A DNA stretch of 64,000 nt from CAYQOX01 sp964419335 (lineage in GTDB: Bacteria; Hinthialibacterota; Hinthialibacteria; Hinthialibacterales; Hinthialibacteraceae): assembly GCA_964419335.1 (NCBI GenBank), contig CAYQOX010000003.1, positions 99,650-163,649 on the forward strand. The letters are read 5' to 3'. Position 1 is the stretch's first letter, and the number at the start of each line of letters is the position of its first letter. Of this stretch, positions 17,738 to 27,018 are shown piece after piece. The notes under the pieces are model-generated. The model did not search any database and was not told where the DNA came from. It worked only from the letters and a program-made list of their open reading frames with translations. The translations under genes and the position numbers were made by a program.

Positions 17738-19063
17738 TTATACATTGCAGGGGATTGGCATTACATCGGACAAGGCTTGGGTGAGATTTTGGGTTTTGTA
17801 ATCGCCTTTTTTCAAGATGGTGACATTCTGTTGCTGGAGATCCTGGATTTCCTGAGTATTTAAATCCTTACCGGTAATAACGATAATTTTTACCGTATTT
17901 CCCCATAGATCACGGCAGGTTTGAATGACTCGCTCTCCGTTGATTCTTGGCATCATGAGATCGACCAGTAAATAATCGGGGCGTGATTGAGCCAGGTGAA
18001 TCATGGCATGCATCCCGCTGTAGGCTTTGGTTACCCGATAGTGGCCTCGATTTTCAAGGAAGTCGCTAAAGATTTCTACCATATAAGGATCATCATCTAC
18101 GATGAGAACATTTTGATCCGTATCGATGGGCTCGTGCAGGGATGAAGGAGGTTGCTTGGCGTCAGATTCCTCTTCCGTTTGAATTTTCGTAGGTTCTTGT
18201 TCTGGTGGGCGCCGGCAATCGTTGGGAATCGTGAGGGTGAAGGTAGACCCTTTGCCGACCTCGCTCTGCATATCAATTTGTATACATAGTAAATCGGCCA
18301 ATTTACGGACAATGGCTAAGCCCAGGCCTGCGCCTTCATGTTGGCGGGTGAGGTAGGCTTCGCCTTGGCGGAACAATTCAAAAATGGAATCCCGCTTTTC
18401 TTCGGGGATTCCGTTGCCAGTATCTTGAATACGTACGACCGCATCTTTCTTTTCAACCTTTAATTCAATGTGAACTTGCCCTGCTTGGGTGAATTTCAAA
18501 GCATTGGAAATTAACTGACGGAAAATTTCCCGAACTTTTGCGGCATCGGTATTTACTGTGACTCCCTTATAAGGTTGTGAAACTTCCAGGTTTAAGCCTT
18601 TCTCTTCAGCGAGACCTTGATAGTCTTCCAATATTTCATGAAGCACGTGAGAAAGATTGGTTTCTTCTCGAAAGATGGAGGTGGCTCCCGCTTCAAGACG
18701 AGAGAGATCGATCAATTGGTTGATAAGGGTGAGCAAGCGAGTGGCATTCTGATCGATGCGGTGTAACGCTTTGATTTGTTTGTGATTGAGATTTCCGTAG
18801 ACACCTTCTTCGAGCAAGGAGTTATATCCGATGATGGAATTGAGGGGGGTGCGAAGTTCATGGGAGATGGTGGCTAGAAATTCTACTCTTAGTTGTTCTG
18901 CTTCCTTAAATTGGTTGAGTTTTGCTTCGAGGTAACGAGTACGTTCTTCTGCACGGGCGAGTTTCTTTTCGCAATCGTGGGAGTTCACCAATTCCCGGGC
19001 TTTTTCATACTCTCCAGTGAGGATAGCGTTTTTGACTTGTTTGAACAGATCAAGAGTTTCCAT
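17738..19063 (-). CDS. hybrid sensor histidine kinase with C-terminal receiver
   Basis: This 441-residue protein has four parts in order. There is a short coiled N-terminal region (1-58), then a HisKA domain with FLATISHELRTPLNS and the phospho-accepting His68. A HATPase domain follows, with the N-box NALKF, the DTGNGIP loop and the GAGLGLAIV loop. A receiver domain from about 310 to 435 has VLIVDDDP, the phospho-acceptor Asp in LVDLMMP and a Lys in ILKKGD. No membrane segment or recognisable sensor domain is present, so it is a cytoplasmic hybrid kinase. There is no partner regulator or output gene beside it. Confidence 0.93.
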   Translation of the reverse strand: METLDLFKQVKNAILTGEYEKARELVNSHDCEKKLARAEERTRYLEAKLNQFKEAEQLRVEFLATISHELRTPLNSIIGYNSLLEEGVYGNLNHKQIKALHRIDQNATRLLTLINQLIDLSRLEAGATSIFREETNLSHVLHEILEDYQGLAEEKGLNLEVSQPYKGVTVNTDAAKVREIFRQLISNALKFTQAGQVHIELKVEKKDAVVRIQDTGNGIPEEKRDSIFELFRQGEAYLTRQHEGAGLGLAIVRKLADLLCIQIDMQSEVGKGSTFTLTIPNDCRRPPEQEPTKIQTEEESDAKQPPSSLHEPIDTDQNVLIVDDDPYMVEIFSDFLENRGHYRVTKAYSGMHAMIHLAQSRPDYLLVDLMMPRINGERVIQTCRDLWGNTVKIIVITGKDLNTQEIQDLQQQNVTILKKGDYKTQNLTQALSDVMPIPCNV

Positions 19064-19552
19064 AATTACGCACTCAAAAATGAGATGGATGTTTGGTTGA
19101 AAGTATGTATTCTTTTAGGTCACTCTATATTCTGCTATAGCAAGTTTCGTGCTGATATTACCCGAGAACCGAATATTTCTGACAAGCAAATTTACTTGGC
19201 AGCAAGCGTATGAGAAAGAAAATAAGCTTTCTTGCTGTGTTGCTTCCCTAAGACCGATCGTTGTGAGGTCTTCTATGACTCTTGCATAACAGAATCTTCT
19301 TAATTGAATTATATCAAACGTCATGAGGATAGCAAAAATTTGGAAAGAAGCAAGATGGCTTTCTTTTTTTTGGAGATTGAAGAATGCTAGAATTGGGGGT
19401 TTTTTTTACAAAATGTTTTTAGGGACTATGAGCGGGAAATATTTGCCTTTGAATATCAAAATTTTCCTATTATCGACGCTTGCAAATTAAACTTTAGGGT
19501 AAAAAACTTTTTGATATCTATAACGAAAACAATTTTTTAATAATAAGAATCC
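19064..19552. other. divergent intergenic region between the sensor kinase and fliK
   Basis: This 489-base AT-rich stretch holds at least two inverted repeats. CAGCAAG/CTTGCTG lies at 19200-19206 and 19231-19237, with inner AAAG/CTTT pairing. AAGACC/GGTCTT lies at 19250-19255 and 19267-19272. They could be leader hairpins for the kinase or for the flagellar unit. I looked for sigma28 and sigma54 flagellar promoters before fliK and found no convincing match. Confidence 0.5.
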
Positions 19553-22108
19553 ATGAACCAGGAGGTTACATCAAGAAAATTACATTACGTTATTTTAAGA
19601 AATATATTGGCATTACGATTGCGTAAACCCTTGTTAACAATGTCTTTTTCCGGACGGAGTTTCCGGGTACTGAAACCACGGATGGTGATCATGGGACAGC
19701 TCAAATTCCCAGATGTTAATCTTGTCGAACTGTTTCTAAAAACAGAGGGGGGCAAGAATCTTGAAAAGGGAAAGCTTGTTGATGAGGAAGCGTTTGGTCA
19801 ACTCCTTTCTCATCTGATGGGGAAAAAGTCGAATGCAGGCAAAGAAAATAAAGACAACTTTTTGTCTCAGTTACTCTCTCATGAGTTTCAGGCTCATGAA
19901 AGGAAGAGTGTACCTTTCTTTGCTTCTATATCGGAATTACTTCAAGGGGATGAAGGTAAGTTGTTGAATAAAAGGGACTTATTTCGTCTTCTTTTTTCCA
20001 CAGGGGATCGTCCTACCAAAGAAGGTTTTTTAGAATCAACCAAAAAGGCACATGAGAATACTCAAGAAGAACTCAAGAGCATAAAAGAAGGTAATACCCT
20101 TGCATGGCTATCTGTGAAGCAGGTTATTCAAGAGCTCGAAGAGAATTCTGAGGAAAGTTTTACTCCAGAGGCAATTAAGGATACGCTAAAGAAATTGATT
20201 GTAGAATCAGAGCAAAAAGAAAGTGAATCGCGTGAAGATGAAGCCGTCAGAGTTTTTGTTGAGTTCCCAAAAGAATACGCCGTGGAGAGAGAGAGTCAAA
20301 CGCGAATTGGTACGAAAAAAACTCGAAACAACAACGAAGACAAATCAAAAGATCAATCGGAAATAACGATAGAAAAAGGAAATATCCAAAAGTCTAACGA
20401 ATCCCCGAAATCTGATAAAGATAAAATTCAAGATTCTCAAGCAGAAGTGCTTTTTTCAACAAATTCGGGGAAAAGGCTTGTTGAATCCATTCGAGAGCAA
20501 GATAGAAATCCTGAGATTTTGAAGAATTCTGGGTTGAATCAGGAAACAACTCGGGGCCCAATTCGTGAAAAGAGTCAGACGGATAAGCAACAATTATTTG
20601 ATTTAAAGAATGGAGAGGCAAAGTTTGAGGTAAATAATTTGACTTTTATCAAGATGGCTTCGAAGGTCTCGCATTTGGAATCAGAAAAAGAATCAGTAAA
20701 AGAGGGACGAATTGTTTCGGAAAATAAGCCTGAGAAGCAGGATAAAGCAGAAGCGAAGGAGGCTGTTCATCATTGGTCTCAAGTAAAATCAAAAGGGGAG
20801 GTAAAAGAGGAGGTTTTGGTTGAAACTCCTATTGCCAACAAAGAAAAAAAGACGATGGAAACAATGAGAATTTTCAGCCAAAAGGCTGATTTAACCCTAG
20901 CCATAACCCAAGAGAAAACAAATTACCAAAATGATCGCAGTGGTTTAAAAGAACCAAATTCGATATTCCATTTTTCTTCCTCGAAAATTCTCGATCTTCC
21001 TACAGAAAAAAAATCTGTGGATAACAAGGCCGAGAACCCTAAATCAAATAGTAATATTTCTACTGAGCAGCCCAATTCAGCCAGACAGAAACAACGTGTT
21101 TTAATGGAAGCCATCCGTTCAGAGGAAAATACGAGCAAGGAAACCCAGGATAAGCAAAATAAAGTTAAGCCATCTGATCAGGCGAAACAGGAAAAAGAAC
21201 AGAATCAGCTCCACCTTCTACGAAATGAATGGAAAGCGGTTAAAGATCTTCCAAGCAAAAAAACTGAGGTCGTTGAAGCGAAAGAACTTTATGAGGCTGT
21301 AAAGAGTTCATCCAAGGATAAAACGTCATCCAATCACAAAGGAAGTCAGCAAGTAGAGAAAAATACCGAAGCGCAGTCAAAGGAAACAGCCCAGAATAAG
21401 TCAGAGAAATCCTCTGAGAAAAGCACACCGAAGAATGCCAATGTAGACGAGAAAATCAAGACCACTCTGCAACGTCCTGTGAGTGAGAACTTCAGTGAAA
21501 ATAAAGCCTCAAGTGGTTCGAACCGGGCAGTGGTTTCTGAATCAAACCCGCCCCCATCAAGCCAAGCAACCCAGAGTGCATCTACCTCTTCTTCGACGGC
21601 TTCGACTTCCCAAGCCCAAGCCGCGGCTCAGCCTGAAACCGGCCAAACCAGCATGGGGAAAGTTTACGCAGAACAAATTGCAAAGCTGCAAGAAAGCACC
21701 TCACAGCAAATTGTGCGCTCTGTGCAAGGGTCTATGGGTTCAGAACGCAGTCATATCAACTTGCAACTTCAACCCGAGCATTTAGGAAAAGTGCATATTC
21801 AACTAAAGATCGAAAGTGGGCAATTATCTGCTGAAATTACGGCAATGAAATCAAATACACGGGAATTGTTGCAACAAAGTGTTCAGCATCTACGTTCTGC
21901 TTTTGATGATCAAGGAATCAAAGTGGATAAAATTGTGATTCGTGAAACCCATGAAAACCGTTCTCAGGATCAAGATTCTCGAGATCGTTCTTCTCAGTCT
22001 CGGAATGAACAAGGGGGAGGACAAGGGAATAATGCGAATCACCGACAGAAGCGCAATCTTTTCATGGAATGGTGGGAACAATATACAACCGGAAAATGGT
22101 CTTTCTAA
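19553..22108 (+). CDS. fliK: flagellar hook-length control protein
   Basis: FliK measures hook length and switches export specificity of the flagellar secretion system. This 851-residue version has a very long Lys/Glu/Ser/Gln-rich, low-complexity middle. A C-terminal Flg_hook domain (about 725-805) is recognisable from LQLQPEHLGKVHIQLKIESG and the following AEITAMKSNTRELLQQ segment. Typical FliK is about 400 residues, so the ruler region is expanded. It is followed 16 bases later by flgD. The N-terminal start is uncertain: ATG 19553 has no good Shine-Dalgarno and an ATG near 19682 or 19691 is also possible. Confidence 0.9.
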   Translation: MNQEVTSRKLHYVILRNILALRLRKPLLTMSFSGRSFRVLKPRMVIMGQLKFPDVNLVELFLKTEGGKNLEKGKLVDEEAFGQLLSHLMGKKSNAGKENKDNFLSQLLSHEFQAHERKSVPFFASISELLQGDEGKLLNKRDLFRLLFSTGDRPTKEGFLESTKKAHENTQEELKSIKEGNTLAWLSVKQVIQELEENSEESFTPEAIKDTLKKLIVESEQKESESREDEAVRVFVEFPKEYAVERESQTRIGTKKTRNNNEDKSKDQSEITIEKGNIQKSNESPKSDKDKIQDSQAEVLFSTNSGKRLVESIREQDRNPEILKNSGLNQETTRGPIREKSQTDKQQLFDLKNGEAKFEVNNLTFIKMASKVSHLESEKESVKEGRIVSENKPEKQDKAEAKEAVHHWSQVKSKGEVKEEVLVETPIANKEKKTMETMRIFSQKADLTLAITQEKTNYQNDRSGLKEPNSIFHFSSSKILDLPTEKKSVDNKAENPKSNSNISTEQPNSARQKQRVLMEAIRSEENTSKETQDKQNKVKPSDQAKQEKEQNQLHLLRNEWKAVKDLPSKKTEVVEAKELYEAVKSSSKDKTSSNHKGSQQVEKNTEAQSKETAQNKSEKSSEKSTPKNANVDEKIKTTLQRPVSENFSENKASSGSNRAVVSESNPPPSSQATQSASTSSSTASTSQAQAAAQPETGQTSMGKVYAEQIAKLQESTSQQIVRSVQGSMGSERSHINLQLQPEHLGKVHIQLKIESGQLSAEITAMKSNTRELLQQSVQHLRSAFDDQGIKVDKIVIRETHENRSQDQDSRDRSSQSRNEQGGGQGNNANHRQKRNLFMEWWEQYTTGKWSF

Positions 22109-22124
22109 ATAGGAGTTAATAACC

Positions 22125-22814
22125 ATGGTTACTTCAGCCGTAAATCAGGCCCCATCAAGCAATAATAATGAGAGTCCTTTTGTGACCGAACTCGGTAAAG
22201 ATTTTGTCAATCAAGAGGATTTTTTAAAATTACTGATTGCTCAGTTGAAGAATCAAGATCCACTCAACCCTATGGAAAATCAAGAATTCGTATCTGAATT
22301 AGCCACATTTAGTTCGTTGGAACAGCAAACCAATCAAACCAAACTTTTAGAGCAATTGGTCAACAATCAGCAATCGACGACCACGAGCCAAGCGCTTTCT
22401 CTGATTGGGAAAGATGTCACCATGGCGGAAAGTCAATTTCGCTTTAATGCCAGCGATCCGGTAGAATTCTCTTTTATTGCAGATCATGCAGGACCAACGC
22501 AAATACAAGTCACAGATGATGCCGACCGCGTGGTCTTTGCGGATGGTTTGAATGTCCCCGCTCCAGGAAGATATACTTATGTTTTCGATGGGGTCAATGA
22601 AGAGGGAAAATCAGTGCCTCCTGGGGCGTACAACATGCAAATCGGCCCATCTCTTGGTGGGGAAGGTATAGGAGATGAATATCCGGTTTCGCTCCGGGGA
22701 TCGGTGGAAGGGGTGAGATTTGAGAATAATTCGCCTGTACTTATGGTGAACGGTACCCCTACACCCATTTCCCAGATCGAATCGGTGTATGAACGGAAGG
22801 AGGTGAATCCATGA
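22125..22814 (+). CDS. flgD: flagellar hook capping protein
   Basis: FlgD forms the scaffold cap on which hook subunits polymerise. The 229-residue protein has the conserved N-terminal FLKLLIAQLKNQDPLNPMEN segment followed by EFVSELATFSSLEQ, and a C-terminal FlgD Ig-like/tudor region with YTYVFDGVNEEGKSVPPG. AGGAG lies eight bases before ATG 22125. The last codons overlap the next gene by four bases. Gene order fliK-flgD-(flagellar operon protein)-flgE is typical of many phyla. Confidence 0.96.
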   Translation: MVTSAVNQAPSSNNNESPFVTELGKDFVNQEDFLKLLIAQLKNQDPLNPMENQEFVSELATFSSLEQQTNQTKLLEQLVNNQQSTTTSQALSLIGKDVTMAESQFRFNASDPVEFSFIADHAGPTQIQVTDDADRVVFADGLNVPAPGRYTYVFDGVNEEGKSVPPGAYNMQIGPSLGGEGIGDEYPVSLRGSVEGVRFENNSPVLMVNGTPTPISQIESVYERKEVNP

Positions 22815-23233
22815 GTCTACTCAATATTCCTGCGGCAGGGTTAATGCAAGTGAATCGTATTACAGAGATGTTGCAAACCTCATTGGGGGTGGAAAACACT
22901 CCAAACAGCGAGAAAGTCTCCGATGAAAAAAAGAAGACTTTTGCGATGATGCTGGAAGAGGCCATGCCCGAGAAGGAAGCGCAAATGCGTATTTCTTCTC
23001 ATGCGAAAAACCGGATGGAAAACCGGGGGATTGAGCTCGATCCCAAAACGATGGGGAAGCTGAATCAAGCGATGGACATGGCGGCCAAAAAGGGAGCACG
23101 TGAATCTTTGGTTGTCGTTGATGACAAGGCTTTTGTGGTGAATGTTGAAAATCGCACCGTGGTCACGGCGTTAAATCAAGGAGAATCAAGTGGACGCGTT
23201 TTTACCCAAATCGATAGTACAGTGTTTGTATGA
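22811..23233 (+). CDS. flagellar operon protein (TIGR02530-like)
   Basis: This 140-residue protein matches the small flagellar operon protein found between flgD and flgE in many bacteria. The conserved stretch is RISSHAKNRMENRGIELDP, then a helical segment and the strand pair ESLVVVDDKAFVVNVENRTVV. Its precise role is not established. The start overlaps the flgD stop (ATGA), with AAGGAGG immediately upstream, so translation is coupled. Confidence 0.88.
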   Translation: MSLLNIPAAGLMQVNRITEMLQTSLGVENTPNSEKVSDEKKKTFAMMLEEAMPEKEAQMRISSHAKNRMENRGIELDPKTMGKLNQAMDMAAKKGARESLVVVDDKAFVVNVENRTVVTALNQGESSGRVFTQIDSTVFV

Positions 23234-23337
23234 TGACTCGACTCTACAGCACCTATAAAGGCTGGACCTCTTGCGGGAAGCCTTACGGTCGCCGATCGAC
23301 TGACGCGGCCGGAGAACCGGAGGATCCGTTTCTCTAA
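23230..23337 (+). CDS. candidate 35-residue small protein in the flagellar operon
   Basis: An ATG at 23230 overlaps the TGA of the preceding gene (ATGATGA) and opens a 35-codon frame ending in TAA at 23335-23337. The peptide (starting MMTRLYSTYKGWTSCGK) is rich in Arg, Gly and Pro, and the DNA is more GC-rich than its surroundings. There is no Shine-Dalgarno beyond the coupling overlap. The same bases can fold into three hairpins (AAGGCT/AGCCTT, GTCG/CGAC, CCGG/CCGG), so a structured leader for flgE is an alternative. No family match is known to me. Confidence 0.35.
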   Translation: MMTRLYSTYKGWTSCGKPYGRRSTDAAGEPEDPFL

Positions 23338-23390
23338 ATAAAGCAGCATATAACGTAGGAATTACAAAAGACACGGAGGTCTTTTCTATC

Positions 23391-26300
23391 ATGACGGTAC
23401 AATCTCTTTATGTAGGCTTAACCGGCTTGACGGCCATGGGGCACAATATTGATGTGATTGGCAACAATATTGCGAATGTGAATACCACAGGTTTTCGGGC
23501 CTCACGAGCCGCTTTTGATGATATCTTTTATCAAACCATGTTTCACGGTGCAGGAGCGTCCGGTGAGCGTGGAGGGATTAACCCCAAACAGGTTGGTACG
23601 GGGGTTAAACTTAGTAGTATTGATACCATTTTTACGCAAGGACAAACCCAAAATACAGGACGACTGCTCGATCTATCGATCGATGGCAAAGGATTCTTTA
23701 CTGTCCAAGGCAGAAATGACCAAACGCTTTTGACACGGGCCGGGAATTTCTCTTTAGATGAAAATGGAAGTGTTGTTGATCCTGGTACGGGATATAATCT
23801 TCAAGGCTGGATGGCCGATGATGAAGGCAACCTGGCTAATGATGGAAATCCTGAGAATTTAGTTATAGATTACGGTCGAATATCGAAGGCTAAGCAAACG
23901 ACAAACGTGACGGCAGGCGGGAATTTTGACGCTGGCATCGGAGAACCCAATAGTGGATCTTCCGTCTCTCCAGCGCTAAAGACTACGAAAGTTCAGGGCT
24001 TATTTGATGGTGGTGGCAATCCCTTTGGTTTAGTCAACGGGGATGTGTTACGGATCGAATCGGGTCTGATGAATTTAGAGAATAGTAGTGAGGATTCGAT
24101 TGATCTTTCTCAATTAGAAACATCCAATGGGAATCCTGGCGCGATTATGACGATTACCGAGTCAACAACGATTGAAGATATCCAAAACTCGATTCAGAGT
24201 TATTTGGATCAAGCGGCGAAAAGCCAAAATGGGAAACAAGATAGCGATATCTATGTTTCATATGATAATGAAAGTGGTTCCTTTACTTTTAATAACCAGG
24301 GTGGCAATGCCATCCAGGGGGTCCGTTTTGGGGTTGCTCCTCGAGAGGGACAGGCGGATCCACCCGAGCAAGCCAATCGTATGGTCGGGAATTTGTTCGT
24401 AAATCAAGATGATCCTGATTTTTCGAAAACTTTGAACGTGGGAGCGGAAGAGAGTGTTTCCACTCATGCTCTTCGCCGGGCTGATGCTTCCAGCACTATC
24501 GATGTGTTTGATTCGCAGGGGTTATCTCATGCGGTTACGGTGGGGTTAACCGCCAATACTGAAAAACCTTCGGCTGATACCGATACTGCGATTGGTAAAT
24601 TGAAAGATAGTGAAGGACGTTTTTTAATTCCTGATGGTATTGTTCCTCCGAAAATAGAATACAGCGATCCGGTGATTGATAGTTCAACCAATACCGCTGT
24701 TTTTACCGCAAGTCAGGTGAATAACCTTCTCGCTACTCAAGGGGTGTTTTCTTTCCAAGATGGTGAAGGGAATCTTATCGGCTTGCGTCTTTCCGACGGG
24801 GCGATTTCATTTAATGGTGCTCGTTTTGAAAATCCTGAAGGGGCAAATAGTAACGTTTTCGATAATGCGGATATGAATGTCGCCGGCGCTAATTTTCTCA
24901 ATACTCCTGGATCTGGAAGAGTCGGTGGATTGATGGGAGATGAAGGTTTTTCTGAAGATACCGAACTGCAAGATATCATTGATTCGATTCAAGACCGCAT
25001 TAACAATTCGATCAGTCAGGTCGCAGGCAATTTAGGGAATTTGGATCCTGGTGCAATGGGAAGCATTGAACTGGGGGGCGCGACCGCTTTTACCTCTCCA
25101 GGAGAGATTCCCGAGATTCGTGTTGAACTCTCGGAGGATGGAAGTCTCAAATTTTCTTCCAAGGGAGGTAGTTTAGGCGCGGCCGATACCACGGATGAGG
25201 ATATTGCCAGTCAGTTGGCCGAAAGCGCAGGGGGAGAAGATAAACTAGGGTTGCAGCTCGATCTCGCGGCGAAGACTCGCTCTGTGAGAGTTAGTACCAG
25301 TGATCAACAAATCGTCGATGGAGAGACTGAGTTGTTCCCGGATAACAAAGTCGATGAGGAGACCGACGATGGCGGTCCTGCGACTGGCTTTGTGAAAAAC
25401 CGTGATCCCTTCGCGGAAGATCTTCTCGGGGGTGATTCTCCCGCCTTTGTTGTAGGGAATACGGATTATGACGTCACGACGGATGTTGAGGGGGACCCGA
25501 CCGAAAGCCCTCCCAGCGGGGTCGATGACTCTGGTGTTCATTTAATCGCGTTGAGTTCAGGACGTTTTGGCGACAGTGAAGCGCTTACCGATCAAAACTT
25601 TAATGAGGTACAAGCCTTTACCCCTCGTGACACAGCCTTTCAGGCGTTATTTAACCAACGTGGTTATGGGGTTGCTCAAGATTTTGATGGAGATGGAGTT
25701 CTCGATCGTGCCTCAGGGGCTTCTATTGGCATCGTTGCGGAAAATAATAATGCCGCTTTTGAAACCAACACTCTCCACACAGAACGGCAGACCCAAAATA
25801 CAGTCAATTATCAAGTTGTTACCAATAGTGATAATCGCACTCCTCCGCAAGGAATAACTGGAAGTCTTATCTTTGATAGTCAAGGAAACTTCTTGGAATA
25901 TGGTGAAGGGGTTACTCCCAATATCATCTTTGACCCTGATAACAATGATAAACAAGGGGATGGGGCAGATGCGATTCATTTTGATTTAGATATGAACAAC
26001 ATTACCTATAATAGTGGCTCCAATACGGCTGAGTTAAAAAGCCAGGATGGACGCACAATGGGGAATTTGGATGATGTGAGTGTTGATCGGGATGGCCAAA
26101 TCATTGGAGCCTTTACCAATGGGGATGTACAATCTTTAGGAAAGGTGGCCGTCGCGGATGTGATTAATGAAGGGGGATTGATCCAAGAAGGGGATACCTA
26201 CTTCAGTGTGGGGCCGAACGCAGGTGATCTTCATTATCTAGAAGCAGGAGTCAATGGGGGCAGTATCAATTCCGGAGTGTTGGAATTGTCGAATGTGGAT

Positions 26301-26414
26301 TTGGCAAATGAATTCACGAACCTTATTGTGGCTCAACGGGCTTATCAAGCCAACACGCGAATCATTACGACCGGAGATCAGATTCTTACAGAGACAGTAA
26401 ACATAAAACGGTAA
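23391..26414 (+). CDS. flgE: flagellar hook protein, very large form
   Basis: FlgE is the structural subunit of the flagellar hook. The N-terminus (QSLYVGLTGLTAMGHNIDVI then NNIANVNTTGF) and the C-terminus (LSNVDLANEFTNLIVAQRAY then a helix ending NIKR) are the conserved D0/D1 core. At 1007 residues it is more than twice the usual length of about 400. The extra 600 residues between the core parts are acidic, Gly/Asp/Asn-rich and likely form large surface-exposed outer domains. ACGGAGG is upstream of ATG 23391, and a terminator follows at 26436. Confidence 0.95.
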   Translation: MTVQSLYVGLTGLTAMGHNIDVIGNNIANVNTTGFRASRAAFDDIFYQTMFHGAGASGERGGINPKQVGTGVKLSSIDTIFTQGQTQNTGRLLDLSIDGKGFFTVQGRNDQTLLTRAGNFSLDENGSVVDPGTGYNLQGWMADDEGNLANDGNPENLVIDYGRISKAKQTTNVTAGGNFDAGIGEPNSGSSVSPALKTTKVQGLFDGGGNPFGLVNGDVLRIESGLMNLENSSEDSIDLSQLETSNGNPGAIMTITESTTIEDIQNSIQSYLDQAAKSQNGKQDSDIYVSYDNESGSFTFNNQGGNAIQGVRFGVAPREGQADPPEQANRMVGNLFVNQDDPDFSKTLNVGAEESVSTHALRRADASSTIDVFDSQGLSHAVTVGLTANTEKPSADTDTAIGKLKDSEGRFLIPDGIVPPKIEYSDPVIDSSTNTAVFTASQVNNLLATQGVFSFQDGEGNLIGLRLSDGAISFNGARFENPEGANSNVFDNADMNVAGANFLNTPGSGRVGGLMGDEGFSEDTELQDIIDSIQDRINNSISQVAGNLGNLDPGAMGSIELGGATAFTSPGEIPEIRVELSEDGSLKFSSKGGSLGAADTTDEDIASQLAESAGGEDKLGLQLDLAAKTRSVRVSTSDQQIVDGETELFPDNKVDEETDDGGPATGFVKNRDPFAEDLLGGDSPAFVVGNTDYDVTTDVEGDPTESPPSGVDDSGVHLIALSSGRFGDSEALTDQNFNEVQAFTPRDTAFQALFNQRGYGVAQDFDGDGVLDRASGASIGIVAENNNAAFETNTLHTERQTQNTVNYQVVTNSDNRTPPQGITGSLIFDSQGNFLEYGEGVTPNIIFDPDNNDKQGDGADAIHFDLDMNNITYNSGSNTAELKSQDGRTMGNLDDVSVDRDGQIIGAFTNGDVQSLGKVAVADVINEGGLIQEGDTYFSVGPNAGDLHYLEAGVNGGSINSGVLELSNVDLANEFTNLIVAQRAYQANTRIITTGDQILTETVNIKR

Positions 26415-26435
26415 TCCTACTGAAAATTCTATAAG

Positions 26436-26468
26436 AAAAAGGGGGCGGATTTTTTTCGTCCCCTTTTT
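26436..26468 (+). terminator. terminator after flgE
   Basis: AAAAAGGGG (26436-26444) pairs with CCCCTTTTT (26460-26468), extended inward by GCG/CGT with one G-U pair. The loop is nine bases and T-rich DNA follows. It closes the fliK-flgE unit 22 bases after the stop. Confidence 0.9.
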
Positions 26469-26477
26469 GTTTTTCTC

Positions 26478-26506
26478 TTATCAGATCAAATTTCCTTAAA
26501 TATAAT
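26478..26506 (+). promoter_or_regulatory. sigma70-type promoter for the flbD-mot unit
   Basis: TTATCA (26478-26483) and a perfect TATAAT (26501-26506) are 17 bases apart, directly after the flgE terminator. A second candidate, TTGTGT-N16-TATAAT, lies at 26555-26582. Both would serve the flbD-motA-motB transcript. Confidence 0.5.
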
Positions 26507-26650
26507 AGAAAATCAATTGTTTTTTTCTTCTTTGGAGACTCCCCATATTTATTTTTGTGTTGTATCTTCTTTCTTATATAATAAAAAATGTTTTTAATCC
26601 GATTTTAGATAGAAAGAAAAAATTAAAATAACTAGAGACGAGAGCATCTC

Positions 26651-26986
26651 ATGAGAGGTTCAAGTTATTTCGAAAAGCCGGATGATGATCGTATTCGGGA
26701 AATTCGTAAACAGTTGGAGAAAGACTTTTATAAACCCCTCACAGAAAAAGAATTGCAACGTTTACTGCCGGGGATTTTACATAGGAGTAATGACTTGATT
26801 TATTTAACCAAACTCAATGATGTCTCTTTCGTACTCAATGCCGAGCTCATTGAAACCATGGAAGCCACACCCGATACGGTGATCACTCTGGTTAATGGCC
26901 GCAAATATATAGCGAAGGAATCGGTAGATGAAGTTCGTCAACGTTGTATCGATTATAAACAACAAATCTACAATCGAGAAATATGA
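26651..26986 (+). CDS. flbD: FlbD-type flagellar protein with possible N-terminal extension
   Basis: The last 63 residues, from IYLTKLNDVSFVLNAELIET to the end, match the small flagellar FlbD protein (usual form about 60-80 residues, usually starting M-I-x-L-T-x-L-N). In this reading a 48-residue charged helical extension precedes it. A TTG at 26795, preceded by AGGAG at 26783-26787 with seven-base spacing, would give exactly the canonical FlbD. The longer start at ATG 26651 has only a weak GAGAG upstream. Both products may be made. It leads the motA-motB-DUF115 gene run. Confidence 0.75.
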   Translation: MRGSSYFEKPDDDRIREIRKQLEKDFYKPLTEKELQRLLPGILHRSNDLIYLTKLNDVSFVLNAELIETMEATPDTVITLVNGRKYIAKESVDEVRQRCIDYKQQIYNREI

Positions 26987-27018
26987 CTTTCGCATAAACC
27001 GTACCGGGAGGTAATTTC

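Noticed and set aside
19400..19552. Sigma28 or sigma54 flagellar promoter before fliK
   Set aside because: Partial matches exist but none has correct hexamers and spacing together.
21500..21540. GGTTCGAACC resembling a tRNA T-arm
   Set aside because: It lies inside fliK coding sequence and no cloverleaf can be built around it.
23234..23390. A c-di-GMP (GEMM) riboswitch before flgE
   Set aside because: The GC-rich hairpins drew attention, but the conserved GEMM core sequences are not present, so no family is claimed.
24737..24979. Minus-strand frame inside flgE
   Set aside because: It is a shadow of the hook gene with no ribosome site or recognisable protein.
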